The notes beneath the pieces are model-generated. The model ran no database searches and was not told where the DNA came from. It worked only from the letters and a program-made list of their open reading frames with translations. A stretch of 64,000 bases of DNA from contig CM074862.1 in assembly GCA_037501455.1 (NCBI GenBank), forward strand, positions 54,033,501 to 54,097,500, read 5' to 3'. The stretch is from Lantana camara. Its lineage: Eukaryota; Streptophyta; Magnoliopsida; Lamiales; Verbenaceae. Every line of letters starts with the position of its first letter. Position 1 is the stretch's first letter. Position numbers and translations under genes: made by a program. This document shows, piece after piece, positions 23,337-35,187 of the stretch.

Positions 23337-26027
23337 CTAATGAACAAGACTCTAACGAAAGCATTAAAACATAATAGAATACATGAATATCAACTTAAAG
23401 TAAATGCAGACTCGACACAACTTCTACGAGCCACGATTCTACGACACACCGCCTAGCAAGACTCCAGAAAACATGCAGACAATACAAAGGTTGAAGAGTC
23501 AATTCAAAAGGAACCGGTGAGGATTTACTCTAAGGAGTATAATAAAAAGGGGGTACAATGCATGCGATATTAAAGGTGTTTATGATCCGTTTAACTTTCC
23601 AAAATCAAACCAAAGGGGTTTTCAAAACAACGGATCACAAACTAGAAACAGAACCAGCTCGGCGAGAATGAGCCCTCCAACCTTACTTCCCAAACCAAAG
23701 AAATCAAACCAATCCATCCATCACGCCATTGATGTCGAGGGTGCGCACCCCCGATCATCCATAACATAGAGAATTCGGTCCATGAAACCTAGCTCTCTCC
23801 AAGAAGACTTCAACCCCGAAACCTTCTCGAAGTCTTAGTAATCTTGTCAACAGTGGGAACTTTGGATAAGGACATCCGTCGGCCCTTGCCTTCCCGGAAT
23901 ATCACTCACCTCCATCCCCGAGCTCAAGTTCGATTTCCCCAAGCAAGCGTCCCTGCAAGGTACATCAATCTCCATACCACTTTCGTAGCATGGTCCAAAA
24001 CATCTCGCCACATAAGTACATATATATCCTTTTCAAAACCAAAACATTTCGGGTACCTATCCCGTATACCAAGATTCATACTATAGTTGCAAACCGTTTT
24101 CAATAAGCAACGATATAAGTATAATGAGCCAAGCTCCCAAAATCCGACATACTATGCCTATACATATAGTTTTCAAAATGGGAATTTGAGAACCAAATCA
24201 TGCGGTATTGTCCACAGTTTGAAAACATTTTAATAATATAATTCCTCAACTTTACCAAGAACCTCAAAGGTCGACCACGAGCAACGGACTACTCGCTCGG
24301 AGACTCACCACCTAATAAGACAAACGTACTAACAAAGGTGAGACTCGACCCAAACCAAGTAAACGACGCACGGTTTAAGTAACAAGTCACTTATGAGAGT
24401 TATGAATGCTTATGGAGTTATATCATGCACTTAATGAAACGTGAGGATCAATCATGAGCATGTATAGCATGTCAAGGTCACACATAGCGTAGGAAGTCAT
24501 ACAAGTTCAACTAAATGCACAACTTAGCAAAATGTAACAACTTAAACTTGATCAAGGCAATAAAATCATAACAAGTTATATGCAAGAAGTTCCACCACAT
24601 ATAATACGGCCACAACTCATTAAAGGTATTATAGAAACAAGAAAAGGACGTCGAGTCAAAACAAGCGAAACAAGTCAAGAAAACAAGTCTGGGCAAAATC
24701 CACCCCCATGGATTTTCCTTCACAAAAAATCCACCCTCGCGGATTATCCAGAAGGTACTGCCTCAAATCCACCCCCATGGATTTTTACACAGCAAAAATC
24801 CACCCTAGTGGATTCTGCCCAGAACTTAAAAAAAACGTGACAGCCACTTCGAACTCGACGGGAATGAGTTCTAAACACCCCAAAACATGAAATTAAGATT
24901 CCAAAACCTCAATTAAGCATCATAAAACATTCATACATCATATAAGAACATAATATAAGCATAAAATCGAAGAATTAAATCATTTAAGCAAGAATTACAT
25001 ATATGCATAAAAGCTTCATGGTTCAAGCATGCTCTTCAATGGTGAATCTCTAATCCTAGCATGAATTCAACTAAAATTTATTACAAACCTCATAACAACT
25101 CAAGCATAATCATTCTACAACACCAAGATTGCAAGAAATCAAGTAAATCTTAGACATGCAAGAATTTCTCAAGAAAGCTTCAAAGGTCATCAATGGTGGA
25201 TTCTTCAAACAAGCATGAAATCAAGAAATACTTACATCAAATTGTTCCTAACACCATAAGAATCATATTTCCAACAAGAAATTCGAATTCAATCCAACAT
25301 ATAAGAACCCTAGTTCAAATTCAAATCAAGAAGCTCAAGAACATAAAACCATGGAAGTAGCACATAAAGCTTACCTTGAGAGCTGAAAATAGAAGAGAAT
25401 AACTTGGTCTTAAGTCTCGAATTCCCAGCTTCAATCTCCACTCTTGCCTCTTGAAGATGCTTGGAGGTGTTCTTGGAGAAGATGAATAGGCTAGAGAGAG
25501 TTTGTGTTTAAATCTTTGTGAAATAACGTAAAATGGCTTGTGGGTGTTAAAATCTGATTTAGGGATTTGGGTCAACTATTAGGGTCACGAACCGGGTCAA
25601 TTAGAGTGGGTCATAAGTGAAATTGGGTCTCAAATTAGGCCAAATTTGGAATTGGGTCATCAGTCTTATAAAAAGGTTGACTTTTCATAAAATGGCCATA
25701 ACTTCTTCGTCCGAACTCCAAATCGAGCGATTCAAAAACCCACAAACTCGTAATCAAATTATGTACTCAATTTTATTAAGTTCTGTCCAGTTACAGGCTT
25801 AGAAAATAAATTTACCATTTAGTCCCTAAATTCTACTTTAATGTCCAAATAAGCACATAGTTTCGATTAAACACGAAGCATGCCATGGAAGTCAAATGAA
25901 AACAATATGAACACATAATTACCATATCAAGTAGTCACATAACTCATCTAAAGTATATATTTCACATAAGTTCAAGCATAACGGTCAATTAAGGCATATT
26001 ATTCACATAATTCATGCAAAGAAAAGT
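23337..26027 (-). mobile_element. Family A LTR piece, minus orientation
   Basis: Lacks about the first 600 plus-strand bases of the LTR and the last 60. It begins around AAGGCTAATGAA, which fits both partners of the flip, and ends at CATGCAAAGAAAAG. Together with the preceding piece it forms a large inverted repeat. Confidence 0.88.
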
Positions 26028-26996
26028 TGCTCCCTTAATCAAAACCGGGCTCTTGAGTCGTCTTGTGTCTGTCTAGGTCGTACGGCATAGGAATATTTGT
26101 GCATTACATTTACTTGACTTGGTAATTTTGATTAGTTGGCATGAATCTTCTGAATTACTTGATTACATGCTCACATCTTTTAATACACTTGCGCTTATGC
26201 TTTTGCTTAGATTGAATCATGTTAGGTACAATTGAATTAATTGTGTAAATGCTTTAGAATATTGAAATTGTTGCTTACCTGTTAGTTGACTCCTATTGAA
26301 AGATTTCATTTTCTTATATGATAATTTTGATTGCCTTAATTGGGAATGCATGCTTATGTGCTTATAGTTTCTCCATAAGTGCTTTTAGCTTGAAATTTGT
26401 ACTTGTTAGAAGCATGCTTCGAATGTTGAACCTAATGACTTGACTGCTTGCCTAATTGCTCTGGAAACTTAAGAAGTACATGCTCCTTGTTACTAATATG
26501 TTAGAATTCAATTATTTTATAATCAGTTATGCTACCACCTTAAATAATTGTGTTCTTGCATTAGATAACTTGAACTCTCCTTGGATAAGTTATTTAATTG
26601 TCTACTTGCTTTAGCAACTTACAGATTACGTGCTTTTGCACCCATTGAATTGGGTTGACTGAACTTATGTGCTTAATTAAACATTGCGAGTATCTTATGT
26701 TGGAACTATGTACTTATGTGACTACAACAGTTTCGTAATTAAACTGCCTATAGCTTTACATAATGCTTAATAACCATCATGCATACATACATATGCTTTA
26801 AACTGTTTGTTGTAGAGGAAATTCCATCGCAATGTCCCCCTTGAGATAGGACATGGATGCGCAACCTATGCTCTAAGGGATACCGACATTAGTTGATTAA
26901 AGGTACTCAAAAACATGCACCGTATTTCATTTTAAATATGCAAACCTATGTGTATGCAATTGATTCTTTTATGATGGTTATGTATGCCAAGACATG
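26028..26996 (+). mobile_element. Leader of A2, PBS lost
   Basis: Collinear with the A1 leader from AAACCGGGCTCTTGAGTCG onward. The PBS and LTR edge are missing. The junction TTGCTCCCTTAATCAAA is identical to a polymerase segment (about 15735-15752), so a small pol piece sits at the break. No coding frame. Confidence 0.78.
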
Positions 26997-27340
26997 TTAG
27001 GGGTTATAGGGACTTCTCTAATGTATGTGCAAGAGAGATGTTGGATTCTCTCTAATTTATGTGCTAGGGAAATGCTGGATTCTCCCTAATTTACGTGTTT
27101 GAAGGATGTTGGATTCCTTCAATTTAGGTGTTGGGAATTGTTGGATTTTCCTAACTTAGGTGTTTGAGAAATGTCGGATCTTTTCTCAAACTAGTCCTTT
27201 GGGAGATGTCGGATTCTCTTGAACTTGGGCGCTTAAGAGACGGGGTGCTCTCACTTGTGTGCTTGACAGACGGGGTGCTCTCACTTGTGTGCTTGAGAGA
27301 CGGGGTGCTCTCAATTGTTTGTTTGGAGACGGGGTTCTCT
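26997..27340 (+). repeat. Tandem stem-loop array of A2
   Basis: Hairpins read directly on the plus strand: arms 27032-27038/27047-27053 (7 bp), 27065-27070/27083-27088 (6 bp), 27099-27106/27115-27122 (8 bp), 27130-27137/27148-27155 (8 bp with one G-U), 27163-27171/27182-27190 (9 bp), 27198-27206/27215-27223 (9 bp with G-U pairs) and 27293-27299/27308-27314 (7 bp), plus weaker units near 26997-27019, 27237-27252 and 27326-27339. Loops are TGTTGGAT, TGTCGGAT or CGGGGTG. Spacers are close to AATTTAGGTGTTT. Arms change between units while pairing is kept. Confidence 0.9.
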
Positions 27341-27468
27341 ACTCGTTGTTGTGCTTTGTGTTCGGTTTACTTTGGCTACGATCGGAAGCAGGTGGTTTTA
27401 GAAGATGTCGAGATTCCCTCACACAGATGACACGATGCTCGAGAAGGGATCAATCATCCAAACACTAA

Positions 27469-29955
27469 ATAAACACGAGATACGGACACTTTGAGTTCGT
27501 TGTGATGCCCTTCGGACTTACCAATGCACCCGCAGCTTTTATGGATTTAATGCACCGTGTTTTCAAGGAGTTCTTGTACAAGTTTGTTGTTATTTTCATT
27601 AATGACATCTTGTTTTTCTCTAAGTCGGTTGAGGAACACGCTCTACATCTTCGTTTGGTACTTGAGAAGCTATGTGAACACAAACTGTATGCTAAGTTTA
27701 GCAAATGTGATTTTTGGATGGATCGGGTATCATTTTTGGGACATATTATTTTCGGTGATGGGATTTCAGTGGATCCTTCTAAGATAGAAACAGTTTCTCT
27801 TTGGGAGCAACCGAAGAATGTGTCGGAGGTAAGGAGTTTTCTTGGCTTAGCAAGTTATTACCGCCGATTCGTCAAGGATTTTTCTAAGATTGCCGCACCT
27901 CTCACACAATTAACTAAGAAGGAAACAAAGTTTGTGTGGGATGAAGCTTGTGAAGAGAGCTTCCGTGTGCTTAAGGAGAAATTGACAACGGCTCCGGTGT
28001 TAACTCTACCGGAAGGTTCAGATGGGTTTTCAGTTTACACCGATGCATCCAAGGAAGGGTTGGGATGCATGCTTATGCAAAATGGTCGGGTGATTGCTTA
28101 TGCTTCGAGGAAATTGAAGGAGCACGAGCAGAATTACCCAACACATGATCTTCAGTTGGCCGCGGTGATATTTGCCTTAGCGAAATGGCGAAACTACCTC
28201 TATGGAATTAAGTTTGAGGTATTTACCGACCACAAGAGCCTCCGTTACTTGTTCACACAGAAGGAATTGAACATGAGACAACGACGGTGGATGGAATTCT
28301 TGGAAGATTACGATTGTGTCATACAATATCATCCGGGGAAGGCGAATGTAGTTGCGGATGCCTTGAGTCGGAAAGCAAAGATTGCTAATCTTGAGGTTGA
28401 TTTCGGTAAGGGTGAAACCGAGATCCTTGTTTCGCAATCAAGGTTGGCTAACATCACTATAAGGCCGGATTTGAGGCAAAGGATTCTAGATGCACAATCA
28501 ACGGATGAATGGATTAAAAGACAAGTGATTCGAGCAAAGGCTAATCCAAAGTCTATGTTTGGATTTGATGATTTGGGGATCTTTAGGTACAAGGGCCGAG
28601 TATGTATATCGGATGGATTGCAAAGGTTAGTGCTTGAAGAAGCACATAGGACCGTCTATACGATGCATCCGGGTGGCAACAAGATGTACCGGGATCTCAA
28701 GAAGTACTTTTGGTGGCATGGAATGAAAAAGGATGTGGCTAATTTTGTTAAGAGATGTCGAGTTTGTCAACAAGTTAAGGCCGAACATCAATTACCGGCA
28801 GGAAAGTTGCAACCGATACCGATTCCCGAGTGGAAATGGGAACAAGTCACTATGGACTTTGTGACCGGGCTTCCGAGAGTGAAGAAGGGATTTGATGGAA
28901 TTTGGGTCATTGTAGATCGCTTTACAAAATCTGCACACTTTCTACCGATTCGATCGACCGATAAAGTGGAGAAATTAGCGGAGTTGTATCACCGAGAAAT
29001 TGTGAGACTACATGGGATACCCGCTAGCATTATTACGGATAGAGATCCTCGTTTCACTTCTAAGTTGTGGAAGGTTCTTAACAGATTTTGGGGTACGAAG
29101 TTAAGTTTTAGTACTGCATTTCGTCCGCAAACCGATGGACAATCCAAACGGGTGATTAAGTTTCTTGAGGATTTATTAAGGGCTTGTGTAATGGATTTTT
29201 CGGTTGAGTGGGATAAACAATTGACTTTGATCGAATTCGCCTACAATAATATTTACCAATCTTCGATCAAGATGGCACCATATGAAGCTTTGTATGGCCG
29301 TAAGTGTAGGTCTCCTCTTTATTGGGATCTTGAGGAATGGAAATGGACCGAGGAAAATGGTTTGGAGCGAGGAACCGAGCCCGATTTGATTAAGGGAGCA
29401 ATTGAAAAATTGGAAAGGATTAAGCAACACATGAAAGCGGCACAAGATCGGCAAAAGAGTTATGCCGATCGGAGAAGGAAAGATTTGAAATTTGAAGTGG
29501 GTGATCGAGTTTTCTTGAAGGCAACACCGAGAAAAGGTTTCTCACGTATTGGAAAGGGTGGTAAGTTGAATCCGAGATTCATTGGTCCGTTTGAGATTGT
29601 GTAACGTATCGGGGAAGTTGCTTATCGCTTGGATTTACCTCTGAATCTCACGGGAATCCATAATGTGTTTCCTGAGTCACAATTGAGAAGGTATTTCCGG
29701 GATGAGATGGAAACTATGCCGGTTGAAGAGGTACAATTGGAATCAGATTTGACATTTAAACAACAACCGGTAAAGATCTTGGATAGGAAGGTGCAAGAGT
29801 TGAGGAATCGACAAATTCCATTGGTTAAGGTACTTTGGAAAGATCTTAAGTCCGCAGAAGCAACATGGGAGACGGAAGAGAAGATGCGAAGATATCATCC
29901 TGAGTTGTTTTTCGATGGTAAAACTGGGGACCACATTTCTTTAAGGAGGGGAGGT
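27469..29955 (+). pseudogene. pol: Gypsy pol of A2: truncated RT to chromodomain, inactive
   Basis: The open frame runs from 27469 to a stop at 29604, then continues in the same register to the PPT and beyond. Counting from the ATG at 27502: RT remnant 1-120 with FINDILFF at 32-39 (N34 replaces the first catalytic aspartate); RNase H with D181, D243 and D286 but Q218 in place of the catalytic glutamate; integrase zinc finger H389/H406/C419/C422; integrase core D452 and D513, with K549 where the D35E glutamate should be; GPF motif at 695-697. The stop at 29604 changes FEIVER to FEIV-stop. A chromodomain (PVKILDRKV to YHPELF) lies at about 29755-29910. Gag, protease and N-terminal RT are missing through the same deletion as in A1. 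RT, RNase H and integrase are all expected to be dead. Confidence 0.93.
29942..29955 (+). promoter_or_regulatory. Polypurine tract of A2
   Basis: TAAGGAGGGGAGGT immediately before LTR start TGTGACGCCCCG at 29956. Confidence 0.92.
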
Positions 29956-32900
29956 TGTGACGCCCCGTTTCTCGATCAAGGTATGCTTTGGTACGAGAGT
30001 GAACGATTTACTTTTCTTTGCATGAATTATGTGAATAATATGCCTTAATTGACCGTTATGATTGAACTTATGTGAAGTATATACTTTAGATGAGTTATGT
30101 GACTATTTGATATGGTAATTATGTGTTCATATTGTTTTCATTTGGCTTCCATGGCATGCTTCGTGTTTAATCGAAACTATGTGCTTATTTGGACATTCAA
30201 GTATAATTTAGGGACTAAATGGTAAATTTATTTTCTAAGAATGGAACTGGACAGAACTTAATAAAATTGAGTAGATAATTTGATTACGAGTTCGTGGGTT
30301 TTTGAATCGCTCGATTTGGAGTTCGGACGAAGAAGTTATAGCCATTTTACGAAAAGTCAACCTTTTTTTAAGACTTATGACCCAATTCCGAATTTGGCCT
30401 AATTTGAGACCCAATTTCACTTATGACCCGCTCTAATTAACCCGGTTCGTGACCTTAATAGCTGACCCAAATCCCTAAATCAGATTTTAACACCCACAAG
30501 CCATTTTACGTTATTTCACAAAGATTTAAACACAAACTCTCTCTAGCCTATTCATCTTCTCCAAGAACACCTCCAAGCATCTTCAAGAGGCAAGAGTGGA
30601 GATTGAAGCTGGGAATTCGAGACTGAAGACCAAGTTATTCTCTTCTATTTTCAGCTCTCAAGGTAAGCTTTATGTGCTACTTCCATAGATTTATGTTCTT
30701 GAGCTTCTTGACTTGAATTTGAACTAGGGTTCTTGTATGTTGGATTGAATTCGAATTTCTTGTTGGAAATATGATTCTTATGGTGTTAGGAATAATTTGA
30801 TGTAAGTATTTCTTGATTTCATGCTTGTTTGAAGAATCCACCATTGATGACCTTTGAAGCTTTCTTGAGAAATTCTTGCATGTCTAAGAATTACTTGATT
30901 TCTTGCAATCCTGGTGTTGTAGAATGATTATGCTTGAGTTTTTATGAGGTTTGGAATCAATTTTAGTTGAATTCATGCTAGGATTAGAGATTCACCATTG
31001 AAGAGCATGCTTGAACTATGAAGCTTTTATGCATATATGTAATTCTTGCTTAAATGATTTAATTCTTGGACTTTATGCTTATATTATGTTCTTATATGAT
31101 GTATGAATGTTTTATGATGCTTAATTGAGGTTTCGGAATCTTAATTTCATGTTTTGGGGTGTTTAGAACTCATTCCCGTCGACTTCGAAGTGGCTGTCAC
31201 GTTTTTTTTAAGTTCTGGGCAGAATCCACTAGGGTGGATTTTTTATGTGTAAAAATCCATGGGGGTGGATTTGAGGCAGTAGCTTCTGGACAATCCGCGA
31301 GGGTGGATTTTTTGTGAAGGAAAATCCATGGGGGTGGATTTTCCCCAGACTTGTTTTCTTGACTTGTTTCGCTTGTTTTGACTCGACGTCCTTTTCTTGT
31401 TTCTATAATACCTTTAATGAGTTGTGGCCGTATTATTTGTGGTCGAACTTCTTGCATATCACTTGTTATGATTTTATTGCCTTGATCAAGTTTAAGTTGT
31501 TACATTTTGCTAAGTTATGTATTTAGTTGAACTTGCATGACTTCCTACGCTATGTGTGACCTTGACATGCTATACATGCTCATGATTGATCCTCACGTTT
31601 CATTAAGTGCATGATATGACTCCATAAGCATTCATAACTCTCATAAGTGACTTGTTACTTAAGTCGTGCGTCGTTTACTTAGTTTGGGTCGCGTCTCACC
31701 TTTGTTAGTACGTTTGTCTTATTAGGTGGTGAGTCTCCGACCGGGTAGTCCGTTGCTCGTGGTCGACCTTTGAGGTTCTTGGTAAAGGTGAGGAGTTATA
31801 TTATTAAAATATTTTCAAACTGTGGACAATACCGTATAGCCTTCATGATTTGGTTCTCAAATTCCCGCTTTGAAAACTATATGTATAGGCATAGTATGCC
31901 GGATTTTGGGAGTTTGGCTCATTATACTTATATCGTTGCTTATTGAAAACGGTTCGCAAGTATAGTATGAATCTTGGTATGCGGGATAGGTACACAAAAT
32001 GTTTTGGTTTTGAAAAGGATATATATGCACGTATGTGGCGAGATGTTTTGAACCATGCTACGAAAGTGGTATGGAGATTGATGTACCTTGCATAGGACGC
32101 TTGCTTGGGGAAATCGAACTTGAGCTCGGGGAAAGAGGTGAGTGATATTCCGGGAAGGCAAGGGCCGACGGATGTTCTCATCCAAAGTTCCTAGTGTGGA
32201 CAAGATTACTAAGACTCCGAGGAGGTTTCGGGGTTGAACTCTTCTTGGAGAGAGCTAGGTTTCATGGACCGAATTCTCTATGTTATGGATGATCGGGGGT
32301 GCGCACCCTCCACATGAATGGCGTGATGGATGGATTGGTTTGATTTCTTTGGTTTGGGAAGTAATGTTGGAGGGCTCATTCTCGCCGAGCCGGTTATGTT
32401 TCTAGTTTGTGATCCGTTGTTTTGAAAACCCCTTTGCATTGATTTTCAAAAGTTAAACGGATCATAAACACCTTTAATATCGCATGCATTGTACCCCCTT
32501 TTTATTATATTCCTTAGAGTAAATGCTCACCAGTTCCTTTTGAACCGACTCTTCAACCTTTGTATTGTCTGCAGGTCTTCAGGAGTCTTTCTAGGCCGTG
32601 TGTCGTAAAGTCTTGGCTCGTACAAGTTGTGTCGAGTCTGCATTTACTTAAAGTTGGTGTTGTGTATGTTGTTATGGTTTAATGCTTTCATTAGCCTTGG
32701 TGGGCATTATGATATAGTTAGAAATGTTACATTCTTATATGAATTCCGTTTATGAAAATTGTACAGGTTGGGATCGTGATGATCCAATGATATTTGGATA
32801 TATTATCCTGTCGGGACAGGTGCTTAGGTAGTTGAACCCGTATTTATGATTTTGTTTCGGGACAGGTGCCTAGGGAGTGGAACCGGTATTTATATTATTC

Positions 32901-33086
32901 CTTGTCGGGACAGGTTGCATGCTCTTGAACCCGTTGAACTGTGTGATGCGTGATTGATCTTGTTAATTGACGTTAATGAATTGATTCCATTGCATGCTAC
33001 ACGTTTGTTGAAAAAATTTATGCTCGCTTCTGCATGTCTGTTGCTTCTTTACGGCGCGTTGACTCGAGTTGTTTAGGTACCGCCTA
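29956..33086 (+). mobile_element. 3' LTR of A2, right end truncated
   Basis: Begins TGTGACGCCCCGTTTCTC and runs to GGTACCGCCTAGCC, about 100-150 bp short of the LTR end. There it joins another A LTR at a shared CTAGCC. It contains the palindrome cluster at 31220-31345 and a donor-like CAAG/GTAAGC (boundary 30662/30663). Confidence 0.9.
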
Positions 33087-35187
33087 GCCTATTCATCTTC
33101 TCCAAGAACACCTCCAAGCATCTTCAAGAGGCAAGAGTGGAGATTGAAGCTAGGAATTCGAGATTCAAGACCAAGTTATTCTCTTCTATTTTCAGCTTTT
33201 ATGTGCTACTTCCATGGTTTTATGTTCTTGAGCTTCTTGACTTGAATTTGAACTAGGGTTCTTGTATGTTGGATTTAATTCGAATTTCTTGTTGGAAATA
33301 TGATTCTTATGGTGTTAGGAACAATTTGATGTAAGTATTTCTTGATTTCATGCTTGTTTGAAGAATCCACCATTGATGACCTTTGAAGCTTTCTTGAGAA
33401 ATTCTTGCATGTCTAAGATTTACTTGATTTCTTTCAATCTTGGTGTTGTAGAATGATTATGCTTGAGTTTTTATGAGGTTTGGAATCAATTTTAGTTGAA
33501 TTCATGCTAGGATTAGAGATTCATCATTGAAGAGCATGCTTGAACTATGAAGCTTTTATGCATATATGTAATTCTTGCTTAAATGATTTAATTCTTGGAT
33601 TCTTTGCTTATATTATGTTCTTATATGATGTATGAATGTTTTATGATGCTTAATTGAGGTTTTGGAATCTTAATTTCATGTTTTGGGGTGTTTAGAACTC
33701 ATTCCCGTCGAGTTCGAAGTGGCTGTCACGTTTTTTTTAAGTTCTAGGCAGAATCCGCTAGGGTGGATTTTTGCTGTGTAAAAATCAATGGGGGTGGATT
33801 TGAGGCAGTAGCTTCTGGACAATCTGCGAGGGTGGATTTTTTTGTGAAGGAAAATCCATGGGGGTGGATTTTCCCCAGCCTTGTTTTCTTGAGTTGTTCG
33901 CTTGTCTTGACTCTTGTATGTCCTTTTCTTGTTTCTATAATACCTTTAATGAGTTGTGGCCATATTATATGTGGTGGAACTTCTTGCATATCACTTGTTA
34001 TGATTTTATTGCCTTGATCAAGTTTAAGTTGTTACATTTTGCTAATTTATGCATTTAGTTGAACTTGTATGACTTCCTACGCTATGTGTGACCTTGACAT
34101 GCAATACATGCTCATAATTGATCCTCACGTTTCATTAAGTGCATGATATGATTCCATAAGCATTCATAACTGTCATAAGTGACTTGTTACTTAAGCCGTG
34201 CGTCGTTTACTTGGTTTGGGTCTCGTCTCACCTTTGTTAGTACGTTTGTCTTATTAGGTGGTGAGTCTCCGACCGAGTAGTCCGTTGCTCGTGGTCGACC
34301 TTTGAGGTTCTTGGTAAAGGTGAGAGGAGTTATATTATTAAAATGTTTTCAAACTGTGGACAATACTGTATAGCCCTCATGATTTGGTTCTCAATTTCCC
34401 GTTTTGAAAACTATATGTATAGGCATAGTATGTCGGATTTTGGGAGCTTGGCTCATTATACTTATATCGTTGCTTATTGAAAATGGTTTGCAACTATAGT
34501 ATGAATCTTGGTATACATGATAGGTACCCGAAATGTTTTCGTTTTGAAAAGGATATATATGTACGTTTGTGGCGAGATGTTTTGGACCATGCTACGAAAG
34601 TGGTATGGAGATTGATGTACCTTGCAAGGACGCTTGCTTGGGGAACTCGAACTTGAGCTCGGGGATGGAGGTGAGTGATATTACGGGAAGGCAAGGGCCG
34701 ACGGATGTCCTTAGCCAAAGTTCCCACTGTGGACAAGATTACTAAGACTCTGAGGAGGTTTCGGGGTTGAAGTCCTCTTGGAGAGAGCTAGGTTTCATGG
34801 ACCGAATTCTCTATGTTATGGATGATCGGGGGTGCGCACCCCCGACATCAATGGCGTGATGGATGGATTGGTTTGATTTCTTTGGTTTGGGAAGTAATGT
34901 TGGAGGGCTCATTCTCGCCGAGCCGGTTATGTTTCTAGTTTGTGATCCGTTGTTTGGAAAACCCCTTTGTATTGATTTTGGAAAGTTAAACGGATCATAA
35001 ACACCTTTAATATCGCATGCATTGTACCCCTTTTTTATTATATTCCTTATAGTAAATCCTCACCGGTTCCTTTTGAACTGACTCTTCAACCTTTGTATTG
35101 TCTGCAGGTCTTCAGGAGTCTTGCTAGGCGGTGTGTCGTAGAGTCTTGGCTCATACAAGTTGTGACGAGTCTGCATTTACTTAAAGT
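33087..35187 (+). mobile_element. Family A LTR middle segment, plus orientation
   Basis: Starts at CCTATTCATCTTCTCC and ends at TTACTTAAAGTTG, where it joins integrase sequence at a shared AAAGTTG. Near 33195 it lacks about 13 bp that hold the donor-like CAAG/GTAAG of other copies. It contains a perfect 20-bp palindrome at 34826-34845. Confidence 0.88.
34826..34845. repeat. Perfect GGGGGTGCGCACCCCC-centred palindrome
   Basis: A 20-bp perfect inverted repeat inside the A LTR. Slightly decayed versions lie near 12986, 19965, 23732 and 32293, and in the F LTR near 8405. Confidence 0.9.
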
